Notes: generated by a model from the sequence alone, not told the origin. Counted from the stretch's first letter, positions 1-5,524 are shown. The stretch: DNA of 5,526 nucleotides from an uncultured Bacteroidales bacterium (GCA_945871755.1 CAMBWV010000090.1:1-5526); one strand, 5' to 3'. Numbers and translations: made by a program.

Positions 1-980
1 TACTGCGTCTTGTAGTAGGTGTCGCCGTTGATGTAGTCGGCCAAGAAGCGTACGGTCTGCATGTAGGGGAAGAGGGCTGCTGCGTAGGGGAGGTTCTCAA
101 TCTCCAGCGGAGTGAGGAAGCAGCGGGCGCTCTTGAGGTAACCCTCGGTGAAGGCCTTGAAGATGTCCATATTGAAGTTGACGTTGTCGAGGTCCTTGTC
201 GTCCTCCTTGCCTGTGTTGGCTGCGGAGCGGAGGAAGTCGCCGAAGTCGGAGAAGATGAAGTTGGGCATCACGGTGTCGAGGTCGATGACGCACAGCACC
301 TTGCCGTCCTGGTCGAAGAGGATGTTGTCCACCTTCGTGTCGCAGTGGCAGATACGCTTGGGGAGTTTGCCCTCGCGGTGGAGGCGTTCGCCCTTGCACA
401 TTTCTTCGGCGCGTGCCTCGAGTTCGTCAACGAGCCACTGCACTTCGGCCAGACGGCCAGCCTTGTTTTCGGCCACAGCCTCGCGGAGCTGCTGGAGACG
501 GAACTCCATGTTGTGGAAGTCCTTGATGGTTTCGCCCAGCTGTGCGGGGATGTCGGCGAGCATGGCCTGGAAGTTGCCGAAGGTTTCGCCTACGATGTAG
601 GAACTTTCGGGGGTAACGGCAGTTTGGCTAACGGTGTCGGGGATGAACACCATCACGCGCCAGTACTTCTCGCCATCGAAGTGGTAGTACTTGCCATCCT
701 TGGCGGGAACGAAGCGGAGCACCTTGCGCTCGAGGTCGGCCACGCCTTCGGCTTCATATTTGGCGCGGATATGGTTGGTCACGGCTACGATGTTGTCCAT
801 GAGCATGTCCACGTCGGGGAAGATGGCGTTGTTGACGTGCTGGAGCACATAGTTGGGGGCGTCGCCCTCGGTTTCCACCTTGTAGGTGGTGTTGATGAGT
901 CCGTTGCCAAGGGGACGAACGTCGGTGACGTTGCCCTGGATGTCAAACTGCGAAACGATGTTTTGGAGATTCAGGTCCAT
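1..980 (-). CDS. NahK-like sugar 1-kinase, APH fold (3' end cut off)
   Basis: Probable small-molecule kinase of the aminoglycoside phosphotransferase/choline kinase fold, closest in motif pattern to N-acetylhexosamine 1-kinase (NahK/LnpB), which phosphorylates GlcNAc or GalNAc at C1 in the cytoplasm. Seen: 326 codons from the ATG at 980-978. A glycine-containing N-terminal loop (PLGNGLINTTY, about 23-33) is followed by VLQHVN (about 45-50). The catalytic loop is HCDTKVDN (212-219; Asp214 the likely base, Asn219 a metal ligand). The metal-binding segment is VIDLDTVMP (231-239; Asp233/Asp235), followed by SDFGDFLRS (244-252). These are the hallmark segments of NahK-type proteins. NahK is about 360 residues, so roughly 30 residues are probably missing. 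The last two visible bases read TA, so Tyr is likely, but a stop there cannot be excluded. No Shine-Dalgarno is visible. It is the last visible gene of the pyrF cluster. Homologues have carried the doubtful label 'mucin desulfatase'. Family assignment is fairly sure; the exact sugar is not. Confidence 0.82.
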   Translation of the reverse strand, partial: MDLNLQNIVSQFDIQGNVTDVRPLGNGLINTTYKVETEGDAPNYVLQHVNNAIFPDVDMLMDNIVAVTNHIRAKYEAEGVADLERKVLRFVPAKDGKYYHFDGEKYWRVMVFIPDTVSQTAVTPESSYIVGETFGNFQAMLADIPAQLGETIKDFHNMEFRLQQLREAVAENKAGRLAEVQWLVDELEARAEEMCKGERLHREGKLPKRICHCDTKVDNILFDQDGKVLCVIDLDTVMPNFIFSDFGDFLRSAANTGKEDDKDLDNVNFNMDIFKAFTEGYLKSARCFLTPLEIENLPYAAALFPYMQTVRFLADYINGDTYYKTQ

Positions 981-1035
981 TGGATAATAAGTATTTAAGG
1001 TTAATGTTGGATGCTAAATAATGGGGGCGGGGCCG

Positions 1036-1656
1036 TCACTGACGGAGTTCTTCGCCACTGATGCCGAGGGCAGCCATGAGGCTGTAGCCCAGAATTTCGC
1101 TGAAGAATTTTCGGCTGTTGGGCAGGGGGGCCATGCTGAAGAAGGTGACGTCGTGCTGTCCTTCGGCTTTCTCAACGATGCGGCGCAGGCGGTCGAACTG
1201 GCTGTCCATGTCGGCCACGACCATGATGCGCTCCACTTGTGCGGAGGTGAGGAGCATCTCGAGGCTTTCGGCGTAGAGGTCTTCGGCCGTGATGGGGCCT
1301 TCCGCCTGTACGGAGTGGAGGGTGAACTCGCCGAGGTTGTCGCTGAAGGCTTTGCCGTCCAGTTCATCCTTGTAGTGGGCGGGCGCGAAGTGCTGGAGCT
1401 TTGGGTTTTCGGGTCGATGGATGAATACGGCCTGCAGGTGGTTGTCGCCGGGGCGCAGTCCGCCGTCCAGTGCGACGCAGTCGAGCCATCGGGCGAGGTC
1501 AGCGGGCGGAATGCGGCGGCCAATCATACGCTCGAAGTTGACGATGAGGTCGAAGGCCACGCGGTCTATGTAGTCGCCGTCCACCAGGATAATGTTGGGC
1601 GACCATTCCACGACGGCGGGCATGGGCAGGGCGATATTGTCAATGGGATTTGTCAT
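1036..1656 (-). CDS. Conserved Bacteroidales protein of unknown function, NYN/PIN-like
   Basis: No function is assigned. It is a 206-residue protein without signal peptide or membrane segments, so probably cytoplasmic. It resembles, from memory, a Bacteroidales-restricted family of about 200 residues (possibly DUF6621; uncertain). What can be seen: a first strand NIILVDGDYIDRVAFDLIV (21-39) with Asp26, Asp28 and Asp31; a middle region LDCVALDGG (58-66); a strand LQAVFIH (74-80); and a late strand-turn-helix RIMVVADMDSQFDRLRRIV (143-161) with Asp149 and Asp151. This order recalls NYN/PIN nucleases, where an acidic residue ends strand 1 and a 'vvSgDsDF..ll' motif comes later. However, Ser-Gly-Asp is replaced by Ala-Asp-Met and the acidic set is incomplete, so activity is doubtful. 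The C-terminal helix (YSLMAALGISGEEL, 191-204) is well formed. It begins 24 bases after the pyrF stop and has an unusually good Shine-Dalgarno, so it is probably co-transcribed and translated independently. Confidence 0.8.
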   Translation of the reverse strand: MTNPIDNIALPMPAVVEWSPNIILVDGDYIDRVAFDLIVNFERMIGRRIPPADLARWLDCVALDGGLRPGDNHLQAVFIHRPENPKLQHFAPAHYKDELDGKAFSDNLGEFTLHSVQAEGPITAEDLYAESLEMLLTSAQVERIMVVADMDSQFDRLRRIVEKAEGQHDVTFFSMAPLPNSRKFFSEILGYSLMAALGISGEELRQ

Positions 1657-1666
1657 GGTTTGTGCG

Positions 1667-1675
1667 CTCCTCCTT
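1667..1675 (-). promoter_or_regulatory. Strong Shine-Dalgarno for the gene at 1656-1036
   Basis: The minus strand reads AAGGAGGAG here, 10 bases before the ATG at 1656-1654. It lies in the 24-base gap after the pyrF stop and supports that start. The other genes in the window lack such a motif, as is usual in Bacteroidetes, where initiation relies little on anti-SD pairing. Confidence 0.7.
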
Positions 1676-1680
1676 GTTTC

Positions 1681-2493
1681 CTACAGCAGGGCTGCCATTT
1701 GTTCTTGCAACTGTTTGGCGGCCTGACCAGCGGCTTCGGCAAAGGCGGGTGTGCTGTCGGCGTAGATGATGCCGCGCGAGGAGTTGACCAGCAGGCCGCA
1801 GTGCGAGGTCATGCCGTACTTGCACACCTCCTCCAGCGAACCGCCCTGTGCGCCTACGCCGGGCACGAGCAGGAAGTGGGTGGGAGCGATGGCGCGCACG
1901 TCCTCAAAGGCGCGGCCGCGGGTGGCACCTACGACGTACATCATCTGGTCCGGCGTGGCCCATTCGCCTGAGCGGCGCAGCACGCGCTCAAAGAGCTTCT
2001 CGCCCTGGGCCGACTCCATCATCTGGAAGTCTTGCGAACCAGGGTTGCTCGTCAGCGCCAGCAGAATCACCCACTTACCCGGATAGCCCAGGAAGGGCTT
2101 CACGCTGTCCTCGCCCATGTAGGGGGCCACGGTCACGGCGTCCACGTCCAGTTCCTCGAAGAGGGCACGGGCGTACATGGCCGAGGTGTTGCCAATGTCA
2201 CCGCGCTTGGCGTCGGCAATGATAAACTGGTCGGGGTAGTTCTCGCGGATATATCGCACGGTTTTCTCGAAGGCTTCCCAGCCCTTGAGGCCGAAGCACT
2301 CGTAGAAGGCGAGGTTGGGTTTGTAGGCCACGCAGTAGGGGGCCGTCGCATCGATGATGGCCTTGTTGAAGGCGAAGATGGGGTCGGCCTCGGCGAGCAA
2401 GTGCTGCGGTATTTTCTTGAGGTCGGTGTCCAAGCCTACGCAGAGAAAAGACTTCTTGCGGGTGATGTTTTGTACGAGTTCTTCACGTGTCAT
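1681..2493 (-). CDS. pyrF: Orotidine-5'-phosphate decarboxylase (OMP decarboxylase, type 2)
   Basis: Catalyses the last step of de novo pyrimidine synthesis, decarboxylating orotidine 5'-monophosphate to UMP in the cytoplasm. The 270-residue length fits the longer (about 270-280) PyrF subfamily rather than the roughly 230-residue E. coli form. The beta-barrel motifs appear in order: substrate-binding CVGLDTD (18-24, Asp22), [11 protein letters not shown] (55-65, Lys58), the catalytic signature [10 protein letters not shown] (94-103; Asp94, Lys96 and Asp99 give the Asp-Lys-Asp charge network), [10 protein letters not shown] (121-130), [13 protein letters not shown] (145-157), and the phosphate-binding segments VPGVGAQGG (210-218) and LVNSSRGI (235-242). 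All key residues are present, so it should be active. The ATG at 2493-2491 gives the normal N-terminus ([10 protein letters not shown]). It is the first gene of a minus-strand cluster and is divergent from the helix-turn-helix gene at 2659. No regulatory leader is evident in the roughly 50-base upstream segment. Confidence 0.97.
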   Translation of the reverse strand: MTREELVQNITRKKSFLCVGLDTDLKKIPQHLLAEADPIFAFNKAIIDATAPYCVAYKPNLAFYECFGLKGWEAFEKTVRYIRENYPDQFIIADAKRGDIGNTSAMYARALFEELDVDAVTVAPYMGEDSVKPFLGYPGKWVILLALTSNPGSQDFQMMESAQGEKLFERVLRRSGEWATPDQMMYVVGATRGRAFEDVRAIAPTHFLLVPGVGAQGGSLEEVCKYGMTSHCGLLVNSSRGIIYADSTPAFAEAAGQAAKQLQEQMAALL

Positions 2494-2546
2494 AATCGTA
2501 GATTTTTAGGAAAAGGGTAGGGGGTGAGCCTACGCCGTATGACTTA

Positions 2547-2579
2547 GGTCTTGCAAAAATAGCTTTTTTTGTGCAGACC
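2547..2579. promoter_or_regulatory. Imperfect dyad in the divergent promoter region
   Basis: Left arm GGTCTTGCAAAAA (2547-2559) and right arm TTTTTTTGTGCAGACC (2564-2579) are inverted copies, with one or two single-base slips, around a short TAGC centre. The outer GGTCT/AGACC is perfect. The dyad covers the candidate pyrF -7 box and its likely start site, so it could be an operator, or only an A/T-rich coincidence. A terminator role is unlikely because no gene ends here. Confidence 0.35.
2554..2561 (-). promoter_or_regulatory. Candidate Bacteroidetes -7 element for the pyrF cluster
   Basis: The minus strand reads TATTTTTG, a full match to the Bacteroidetes sigma-ABfr -7 consensus TAnnTTTG, about 60 bases upstream of the pyrF start. 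That would give a leader of about 50 bases. No TTTG -33 box occurs at the usual 19-21 base spacing; the nearest on this strand is about 30 bases further upstream. The call therefore rests on the -7 box and its position. Confidence 0.5.
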
Positions 2580-2604
2580 ACCGCCACGCCTCAAATAAAA
2601 ATAT

Positions 2605-2612
2605 TACTTTTG
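2605..2612 (+). promoter_or_regulatory. Candidate Bacteroidetes -7 element for the AraC-type gene
   Basis: The plus strand reads TACTTTTG, a full match to TAnnTTTG, 46 bases before the ATG at 2659. This implies a leader of about 40 bases. It sits in an A/T-rich patch (2591-2611) inside otherwise GC-rich sequence. No -33 TTTG lies at the standard distance; the one at 2568-2571 is about 33 bases away, too far for the consensus spacing. Confidence 0.5.
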
Positions 2613-2658
2613 CGGTAAAGAACCCTTAAACATCCTTGAAAAATCCTTTTCAATCGCC

Positions 2659-3087
2659 ATGTCAAACGCTTCTTCGTCTTCCGCTTCATCCAATAAGCAG
2701 CCCCTGCTCCTGACGCGCCGCCAACGTCTGCGCCGCGAGCGGTTGAAGGCGCTCTATGCCACCATTCGCCACACGCTGTTGAGCCAGAAACTATACCGCC
2801 ATCCCGATTGTACCTCCATCACGATGGCCAAGACCCTCGGCATCTCGCCGCGCCTGCTGGCCGAAGCCATTGCCGAACACTCCAAGGAAGAGAACTTTGC
2901 GGGCATGGTCATGCGCTATCGTTTGCGCCTAGCCTGCCAGCTGCTGCGCGACCCTCGTCACGCCTGCACGACGAACGAGGAAATCGCCCTCCGTTCGGGC
3001 TTTGCCTCGCGCCAAACTTTCTACAATACTTTCCGCCGCGCCTACAATATGACGCCTTGTGAATATCGTGTCGCTGCGCGACAATAG
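2659..3087 (+). CDS. Stand-alone AraC/XylS-type DNA-binding protein
   Basis: A 142-residue basic protein, probably a DNA-binding transcription regulator. Residues 1-15 are Ser-rich and look disordered. Residues 19-31 are strongly basic (TRRQRLRRERLKA). The rest is the AraC-type domain of about 100 residues: linking helix 31-46, first helix-turn-helix about 52-76 (TSITMAKTLGISPRLLAEAIAE), a connecting helix with MRYRLRLACQLLRD (85-98), and second helix-turn-helix about 107-127 (EEIALRSGFASRQTFYNTFRR) ending in the family signature YNMTPCEYR (129-137). The effector or receiver domain usual in full-length AraC proteins is absent. The protein therefore either works alone, senses through another protein, or responds simply to its own level. 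Its target is unknown; autoregulation or control of the divergent pyrF cluster is conceivable but not shown. The last five codons (VAARQ) and the stop overlap the first hairpin of the palindrome array that follows, so the tail may have been shaped by that repeat. Confidence 0.88.
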   Translation: MSNASSSSASSNKQPLLLTRRQRLRRERLKALYATIRHTLLSQKLYRHPDCTSITMAKTLGISPRLLAEAIAEHSKEENFAGMVMRYRLRLACQLLRDPRHACTTNEEIALRSGFASRQTFYNTFRRAYNMTPCEYRVAARQ

Positions 3088-3192
3088 TAACGGTCGCTGC
3101 GCGACCTTAGTTTCATGCGGGGACTTTGTCCCCTAGTTTCAAGTTTCAACGGAAGCCTGCGGCTTCCTAGTTTCAACGCAGCCTTTGGCTGC
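3069..3192 (+). repeat. Array of five triloop palindromes with TAGTTTCAA linkers
   Basis: Five perfect hairpins follow each other: 3069-3083 (TGTCGC-TGC-GCGACA), 3092-3106 (GGTCGC-TGC-GCGACC), 3119-3133 (GGGGAC-TTT-GTCCCC), 3151-3167 (GGAAGCC-TGC-GGCTTCC) and 3178-3192 (GCAGCC-TTT-GGCTGC). Every stem is 6-7 bp, and every loop is TGC or TTT. Linkers after hairpins 2-4 carry TAGTTTCA(A) (3107-3115, 3134-3142, 3168-3176), with an extra GTTTCAAC at 3143-3150. Stem sequences differ but always pair, while loops and linkers stay constant. The array starts inside the AraC-type gene. It may damp read-through or stabilise mRNA 3' ends, but no terminator T-run follows any stem. A REP-like dispersed repeat is the most natural reading. 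Confidence 0.85.
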
Positions 3193-3226
3193 TGGCTCGA
3201 TAGTCAAAGCATTGCAACAGAAAAAG

Positions 3227-3299
3227 GGAGTAACGTGAAAGTACCGCACCTTGCTTGCAAGGTGTGAGTAAGGTGTTCGTACTCATTGAAGATAACTCC
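3227..3299 (+). other. Segment with adjacent and mutually exclusive hairpins
   Basis: CACCTTGC (3247-3254) can pair with GCAAGGTG (3257-3264), and TGAGTA (3265-3270) with TACTCA (3280-3285), giving two adjacent hairpins. Alternatively AGTAC..CACCTT (3240-3252) can pair with AAGGTG...GTACT (3270-3283), using a second copy of the direct repeat AAGGTGT (3259-3265 and 3270-3276). Outer GGAGTAA/TAACTCC (3227-3233/3293-3299) pairs at 6 of 7 positions. Switching structures of this kind occur in attenuators and structured RNAs, but no known class is recognised. It lies about 290 bases upstream of the next start codon, and a dispersed DNA repeat is equally possible. Confidence 0.4.
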
Positions 3300-3314
3300 T
3301 TCTATATAACAACC

Positions 3315-3328
3315 TGTTTTTAAAAACA
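3315..3328. repeat. Perfect 14-base palindrome
   Basis: TGTTTTTAAAAACA is fully self-complementary and abuts the left end of the ATTCG/CGAAT-rich element. It could be an element boundary, a bidirectional transcription-stop feature, or chance in A/T-rich sequence. Confidence 0.45.
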
Positions 3329-3516
3329 CGAATATCACGAATTTTTCGAATGTGGCTGAGAGGCTAACTGCAGGAACAATTCGATTCGTGTTTCACACGA
3401 ATCTATTCGAATCATACGAATGCAATGAGCGCCGCGGACATGGTCAACATTCGTGTAATTCGTGGTGGAAAAAAGAAAACACACTCTCCAGCATTCGAAC
3501 AATTCGAGACATTCGT
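3327..3516. repeat. ATTCG/CGAAT-rich palindromic element (MITE-like)
   Basis: About fourteen copies of CGAAT or its complement ATTCG occur in 190 bases. The left end has only CGAAT (3329, 3338, 3347). The right end has only ATTCG (3449, 3458, 3493, 3502, 3511). The centre is mixed and includes the palindrome ATTCGAAT (3405-3412). The left end ACACGAATATCACGAAT (3327-3342) is an imperfect inverted copy of the right-side ATTCGTGTAATTCGTGG (3449-3465). Similar ATTCGTGTAATTCGTG strings are, from memory, common between genes in Bacteroidetes genomes. No transposase or clear target-site duplication is seen, so non-autonomous mobility is inferred only from the symmetry. Confidence 0.6.
3383..3403. 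repeat. Perfect 9-bp hairpin at the centre of the element
   Basis: GATTCGTGT (3383-3391) and ACACGAATC (3395-3403) are exact inverted copies around a TTC triloop. The hairpin lies near the middle of the ATTCG/CGAAT element and looks like the core of its fold-back structure. Confidence 0.75.
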
Positions 3517-3582
3517 GCTAAAAAATTCTCCCAACTAAGAATCCCCCTGTTTCTAACAAGAATCTTCACTCATTCTAGTCCC

Positions 3583-4890
3583 ATGATTACACCTGAAGAA
3601 AGAGCACAGATTATAGCCCTCGTTAAGGAGCAAGTGGTGCCTGCCATTGGTTGCACCGAGCCCATCTGTGTGGCCTTGGCCGTGGCCCGTGCCACCGAAG
3701 AACTGGGCAGTTTGCCCGTTCGTATTGAAGCACAACTGAGTGCGAATATTCTCAAGAACGCTATGGGCGTGGGCATCCCTGGCACGGGGATGGTGGGCCT
3801 GCCTATTGCCATCGCCTTGGGGGCAATCGTGGGACGTTCGGCCTATGGACTGGAAGTCTTGCGCGACTGCACGCCCGAGGCAGTTGAGCAGGGCAAAGCG
3901 TATATCGCCGAAGACCGCATACAGATTGGGCTCAAGGAAGACGCGCCCAGCAAACTCTACGTGGAGATTCATACCTACGATGCCGAAGGTCACCATGCCG
4001 AAGTGGTCATCGCCCATCGCCATACACACCTTATATATATAGCGCGCGACGGACAGGCCACGCTCGACCAGCGACAGGCTGCCTCCAGTGCGACCGAAGC
4101 AACGGATGCTCCGACCGAGGCCGCACCGCTGTGTTTGAACCTGCGCAAGGTATATGACTTTGCCACCACAGCACCGCTCGCCGAAATAGAATTTATTCAG
4201 GAAGCGCGCCGACTCAACGAAGCGGCGGCGCAACAGTCGCTTGCTGGCAACTACGGCCATTGCCTGGGCAAGGCCCTTTCGCGTCCGCTGGGGCGCGGCA
4301 TCATGGGCGACAGTATCTTCTCGCACATCCTCTCCAGCACGGGCTGCGCCTGCGACGCTCGTATGGCTGGCGCCATGATTCCCGTCATGAGCAATTCGGG
4401 GAGTGGCAATCAGGGCATCTGCGCCACGAATCCCGTGGTGGTCTTTGCCGAGGAAAACCACAATACGCGCGAGGAGATGACCCGCGCCTTGATACTCAGC
4501 CACCTGACGGCTATCTACATCAAGCAGCACCTCGGCTCGCTCTCCGCCCTCTGCGGATGCGTGGTGGCCTCCACAGGCTCGAGCTGCGGCATCACCTACT
4601 TGATGGGTGGCGGCTACGAGCAGGTGACCTACGCTGTGAAGAACATGATAGCCAACCTCACAGGTATGATTTGTGATGGCGCCAAACCGAGTTGCGCCCT
4701 CAAGTTGACCTCTGGTGTGAGCACGGCCGTTCTCTCGGCCATGCTGGCGATGCAGGGCGAGTGCGTTAGTTCGGTCGAAGGCATCATCGACGACGATGTG
4801 GACCTGAGCATCGCCAACCTGGTCAGCATCGGTGCCGACTCCATGAACGAAACCGACCGCAAGGTGCTCGATATAATGACGAGTAAATAA
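3583..4890 (+). CDS. cyuA: L-cysteine desulfidase / UPF0597 (serine dehydratase alpha-like) protein
   Basis: Member of the UPF0597 family (E. coli YhaM/CyuA), related to the alpha domain of iron-sulfur L-serine dehydratases. Characterised members break L-cysteine into pyruvate, ammonia and sulfide using a [4Fe-4S] cluster. Length is 435 residues, near the usual 430. Seen: GCTEP (23-27, Cys24), LSANILKNAMGVGIPGTG (52-69), STGCACDARMAG (252-263), MSNSGSGNQGIC (269-280, Cys280), SALCGCVVASTGSSCG (321-336, Cys324, Cys326 and Cys335) and MICDGAKPSCALKL (362-375). Cys24, Cys280 and Cys324 are plausible cluster ligands by their positions relative to the archaeal enzyme. An Ala/Thr-rich linker (about 158-182) separates two parts. 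The ATG at 3583 is preferred because MITPEERAQI is a normal family N-terminus. The frame stays open back to 3352, but that part translates the ATTCG/CGAAT repeat. There is no Shine-Dalgarno. Cysteine versus serine as substrate is not decided by sequence. Confidence 0.9.
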   Translation: MITPEERAQIIALVKEQVVPAIGCTEPICVALAVARATEELGSLPVRIEAQLSANILKNAMGVGIPGTGMVGLPIAIALGAIVGRSAYGLEVLRDCTPEAVEQGKAYIAEDRIQIGLKEDAPSKLYVEIHTYDAEGHHAEVVIAHRHTHLIYIARDGQATLDQRQAASSATEATDAPTEAAPLCLNLRKVYDFATTAPLAEIEFIQEARRLNEAAAQQSLAGNYGHCLGKALSRPLGRGIMGDSIFSHILSSTGCACDARMAGAMIPVMSNSGSGNQGICATNPVVVFAEENHNTREEMTRALILSHLTAIYIKQHLGSLSALCGCVVASTGSSCGITYLMGGGYEQVTYAVKNMIANLTGMICDGAKPSCALKLTSGVSTAVLSAMLAMQGECVSSVEGIIDDDVDLSIANLVSIGADSMNETDRKVLDIMTSK

Positions 4891-4935
4891 AAAATAGGCA
4901 TCCCCGCTTCCTTCCCACCGATAAATCTTTCCGAT

Positions 4936-5376
4936 ATGAATATCTCCGAACAGACACTCCAGCAAATCACGCGAGCTCTGCGCAAGGCCGCGTCCAAGTT
5001 TACGAACGATGCAGAAAATATGCCGCTCACCGACCTCTACCTGCAGGTGAAGCAGGAGAGTGGTGAGCTACTCATATTTAACGACCAAGAAGAGGAGCTG
5101 ACGCGCTGCGTCGTGGAGAGCTGGATTGGCAATAAGGCCGAAAACTTCTATGCTGACATCCAGCCCATCCTGCTCAGCGCCATTCAGCAAGAGCGCGAAC
5201 TCCTCGACAACCTGCCCATCCTCAAACCCTACTCCTTCGTGCTCACCGACGAGGAGAAGGAAACCGTGGCCGAACTCTACCTCGTAGATGACGAACTGAT
5301 GCTCGTCAGCGGCAACCTCATGGAGGGCCTCTCGGGCGATCTAGATAGTTTCCTCGAGGAGTTGATGCAGAAATAG
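4936..5376 (+). CDS. Small acidic conserved hypothetical protein
   Basis: Function not recognised. It has 146 residues, no signal peptide, membrane segment or metal-binding Cys/His cluster, and is strongly acidic (about 29 Asp/Glu against 11 Lys/Arg), so it is probably a soluble cytoplasmic protein. What can be seen: a polar N-terminal helix (4-22); a likely strand pair LTDLYLQVKQESGELLIFND (31-50); helices about 51-62 and 73-92; then LKPYSFVLTDEEKETVAELYLVDDELMLV (96-124), where the last part looks like a strand; and an acidic C-terminal helix LDSFLEELMQK (136-146). The pattern recalls small Bacteroidales-specific proteins, but no domain name can be given. It starts 45 bases after the cyuA stop on the same strand, with no promoter box between, so co-transcription is likely. 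An accessory role for the Fe-S enzyme is possible but unsupported. Regular codon use and start ATGAATATC support a real gene. Confidence 0.78.
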   Translation: MNISEQTLQQITRALRKAASKFTNDAENMPLTDLYLQVKQESGELLIFNDQEEELTRCVVESWIGNKAENFYADIQPILLSAIQQERELLDNLPILKPYSFVLTDEEKETVAELYLVDDELMLVSGNLMEGLSGDLDSFLEELMQK

Positions 5377-5469
5377 ACGGACATTTCGCGTAACTACTCA
5401 GGTCGTTTTTTGCCCGAAAAAATCAGTTTGGCTGGGAACTAATTGTGGGTGGAATGATGCCGTCTGTGC

Positions 5470-5482
5470 GCCCCGCAGGGGC
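5470..5482. repeat. GC-rich palindrome GCCCC-GCA-GGGGC
   Basis: A perfect 5-bp stem with a 3-base loop. Read on the minus strand the loop is TGC, the same triloop as in the array at 3069-3192, here in reverse orientation and without the TAGTTTCAA linker. It lies about 95 bases after the last gene. From memory, very similar GCCCCGCAGGGGC strings are frequent between genes in Bacteroidetes. Confidence 0.6.
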
Positions 5483-5495
5483 AACCTGCTCGTAG

Positions 5496-5524
5496 CCCAG
5501 GGCAGAGCGAAGCGGCGCCCTGGG
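5496..5524. repeat. 8-bp inverted repeat CCCAGGGC...GCCCTGGG
   Basis: CCCAGGGC (5496-5503) and GCCCTGGG (5517-5524) are exact inverted copies around a 13-base GC-rich loop. The pairing may extend by G-T at 5495/5525 before the window ends. It is not followed by a visible T-run, so it is not a clear terminator. It looks like a dispersed palindromic repeat and may continue past the edge. Confidence 0.65.

Larger units (their letters stand above)
3088..3582. other. Gene-free, repeat-rich intergenic region (495 bases)
   Basis: No credible coding sequence is present. From left to right it holds the rest of the palindrome array (to 3192), an unstructured spacer, a 73-base segment of competing hairpins (3227-3299), a perfect A/T palindrome (3315-3328), and an ATTCG/CGAAT-rich element (3327-3516). 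The last 65 bases before the CyuA gene show no TAnnTTTG box. The promoter for that gene is therefore not evident and may lie within the repeats. The region is more A/T-rich than the flanking genes, especially from 3300 on. Confidence 0.8.

Noticed and set aside
345..998. A 217-codon plus-strand open frame opposite the kinase
   Set aside because: The opposite strand carries clear kinase motifs in an uninterrupted frame. This one is Gly/Val/His-rich shadow translation.
1021..1971. A 316-codon plus-strand open frame opposite the unknown protein and pyrF
   Set aside because: It overlaps the convincingly identified PyrF on the opposite strand, and its translation resembles no family.
3069..3192. 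CRISPR array
   Set aside because: Units are short, self-complementary and unequal in stem sequence, the spacers are the constant part, and no cas gene is present.
3227..3299. Possible tRNA gene
   Set aside because: The 73-base length, near-complementary ends and a GTTCG-like string suggested one. However, the D arm is absent, the T stem does not pair, and the anticodon arm cannot form a 7-base loop on a 5-bp stem.
3352..3582. N-terminal extension of CyuA by 77 residues
   Set aside because: The extension translates the ATTCG/CGAAT repeat and other low-information sequence. The family N-terminus begins at the ATG at 3583, giving the normal length.
3553..4965. A 470-codon open frame on the minus strand opposite cyuA
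   Set aside because: It is a shadow of the strongly supported CyuA frame in GC-rich sequence. Its translation has no recognisable domain and runs through two plus-strand genes.
5403..5423. Rho-independent terminator after the last gene
   Set aside because: TTTTTT and AAAAAA flank GCCCG, so the stem would be almost pure A-T without the GC-rich stem and following T-run expected of a terminator.
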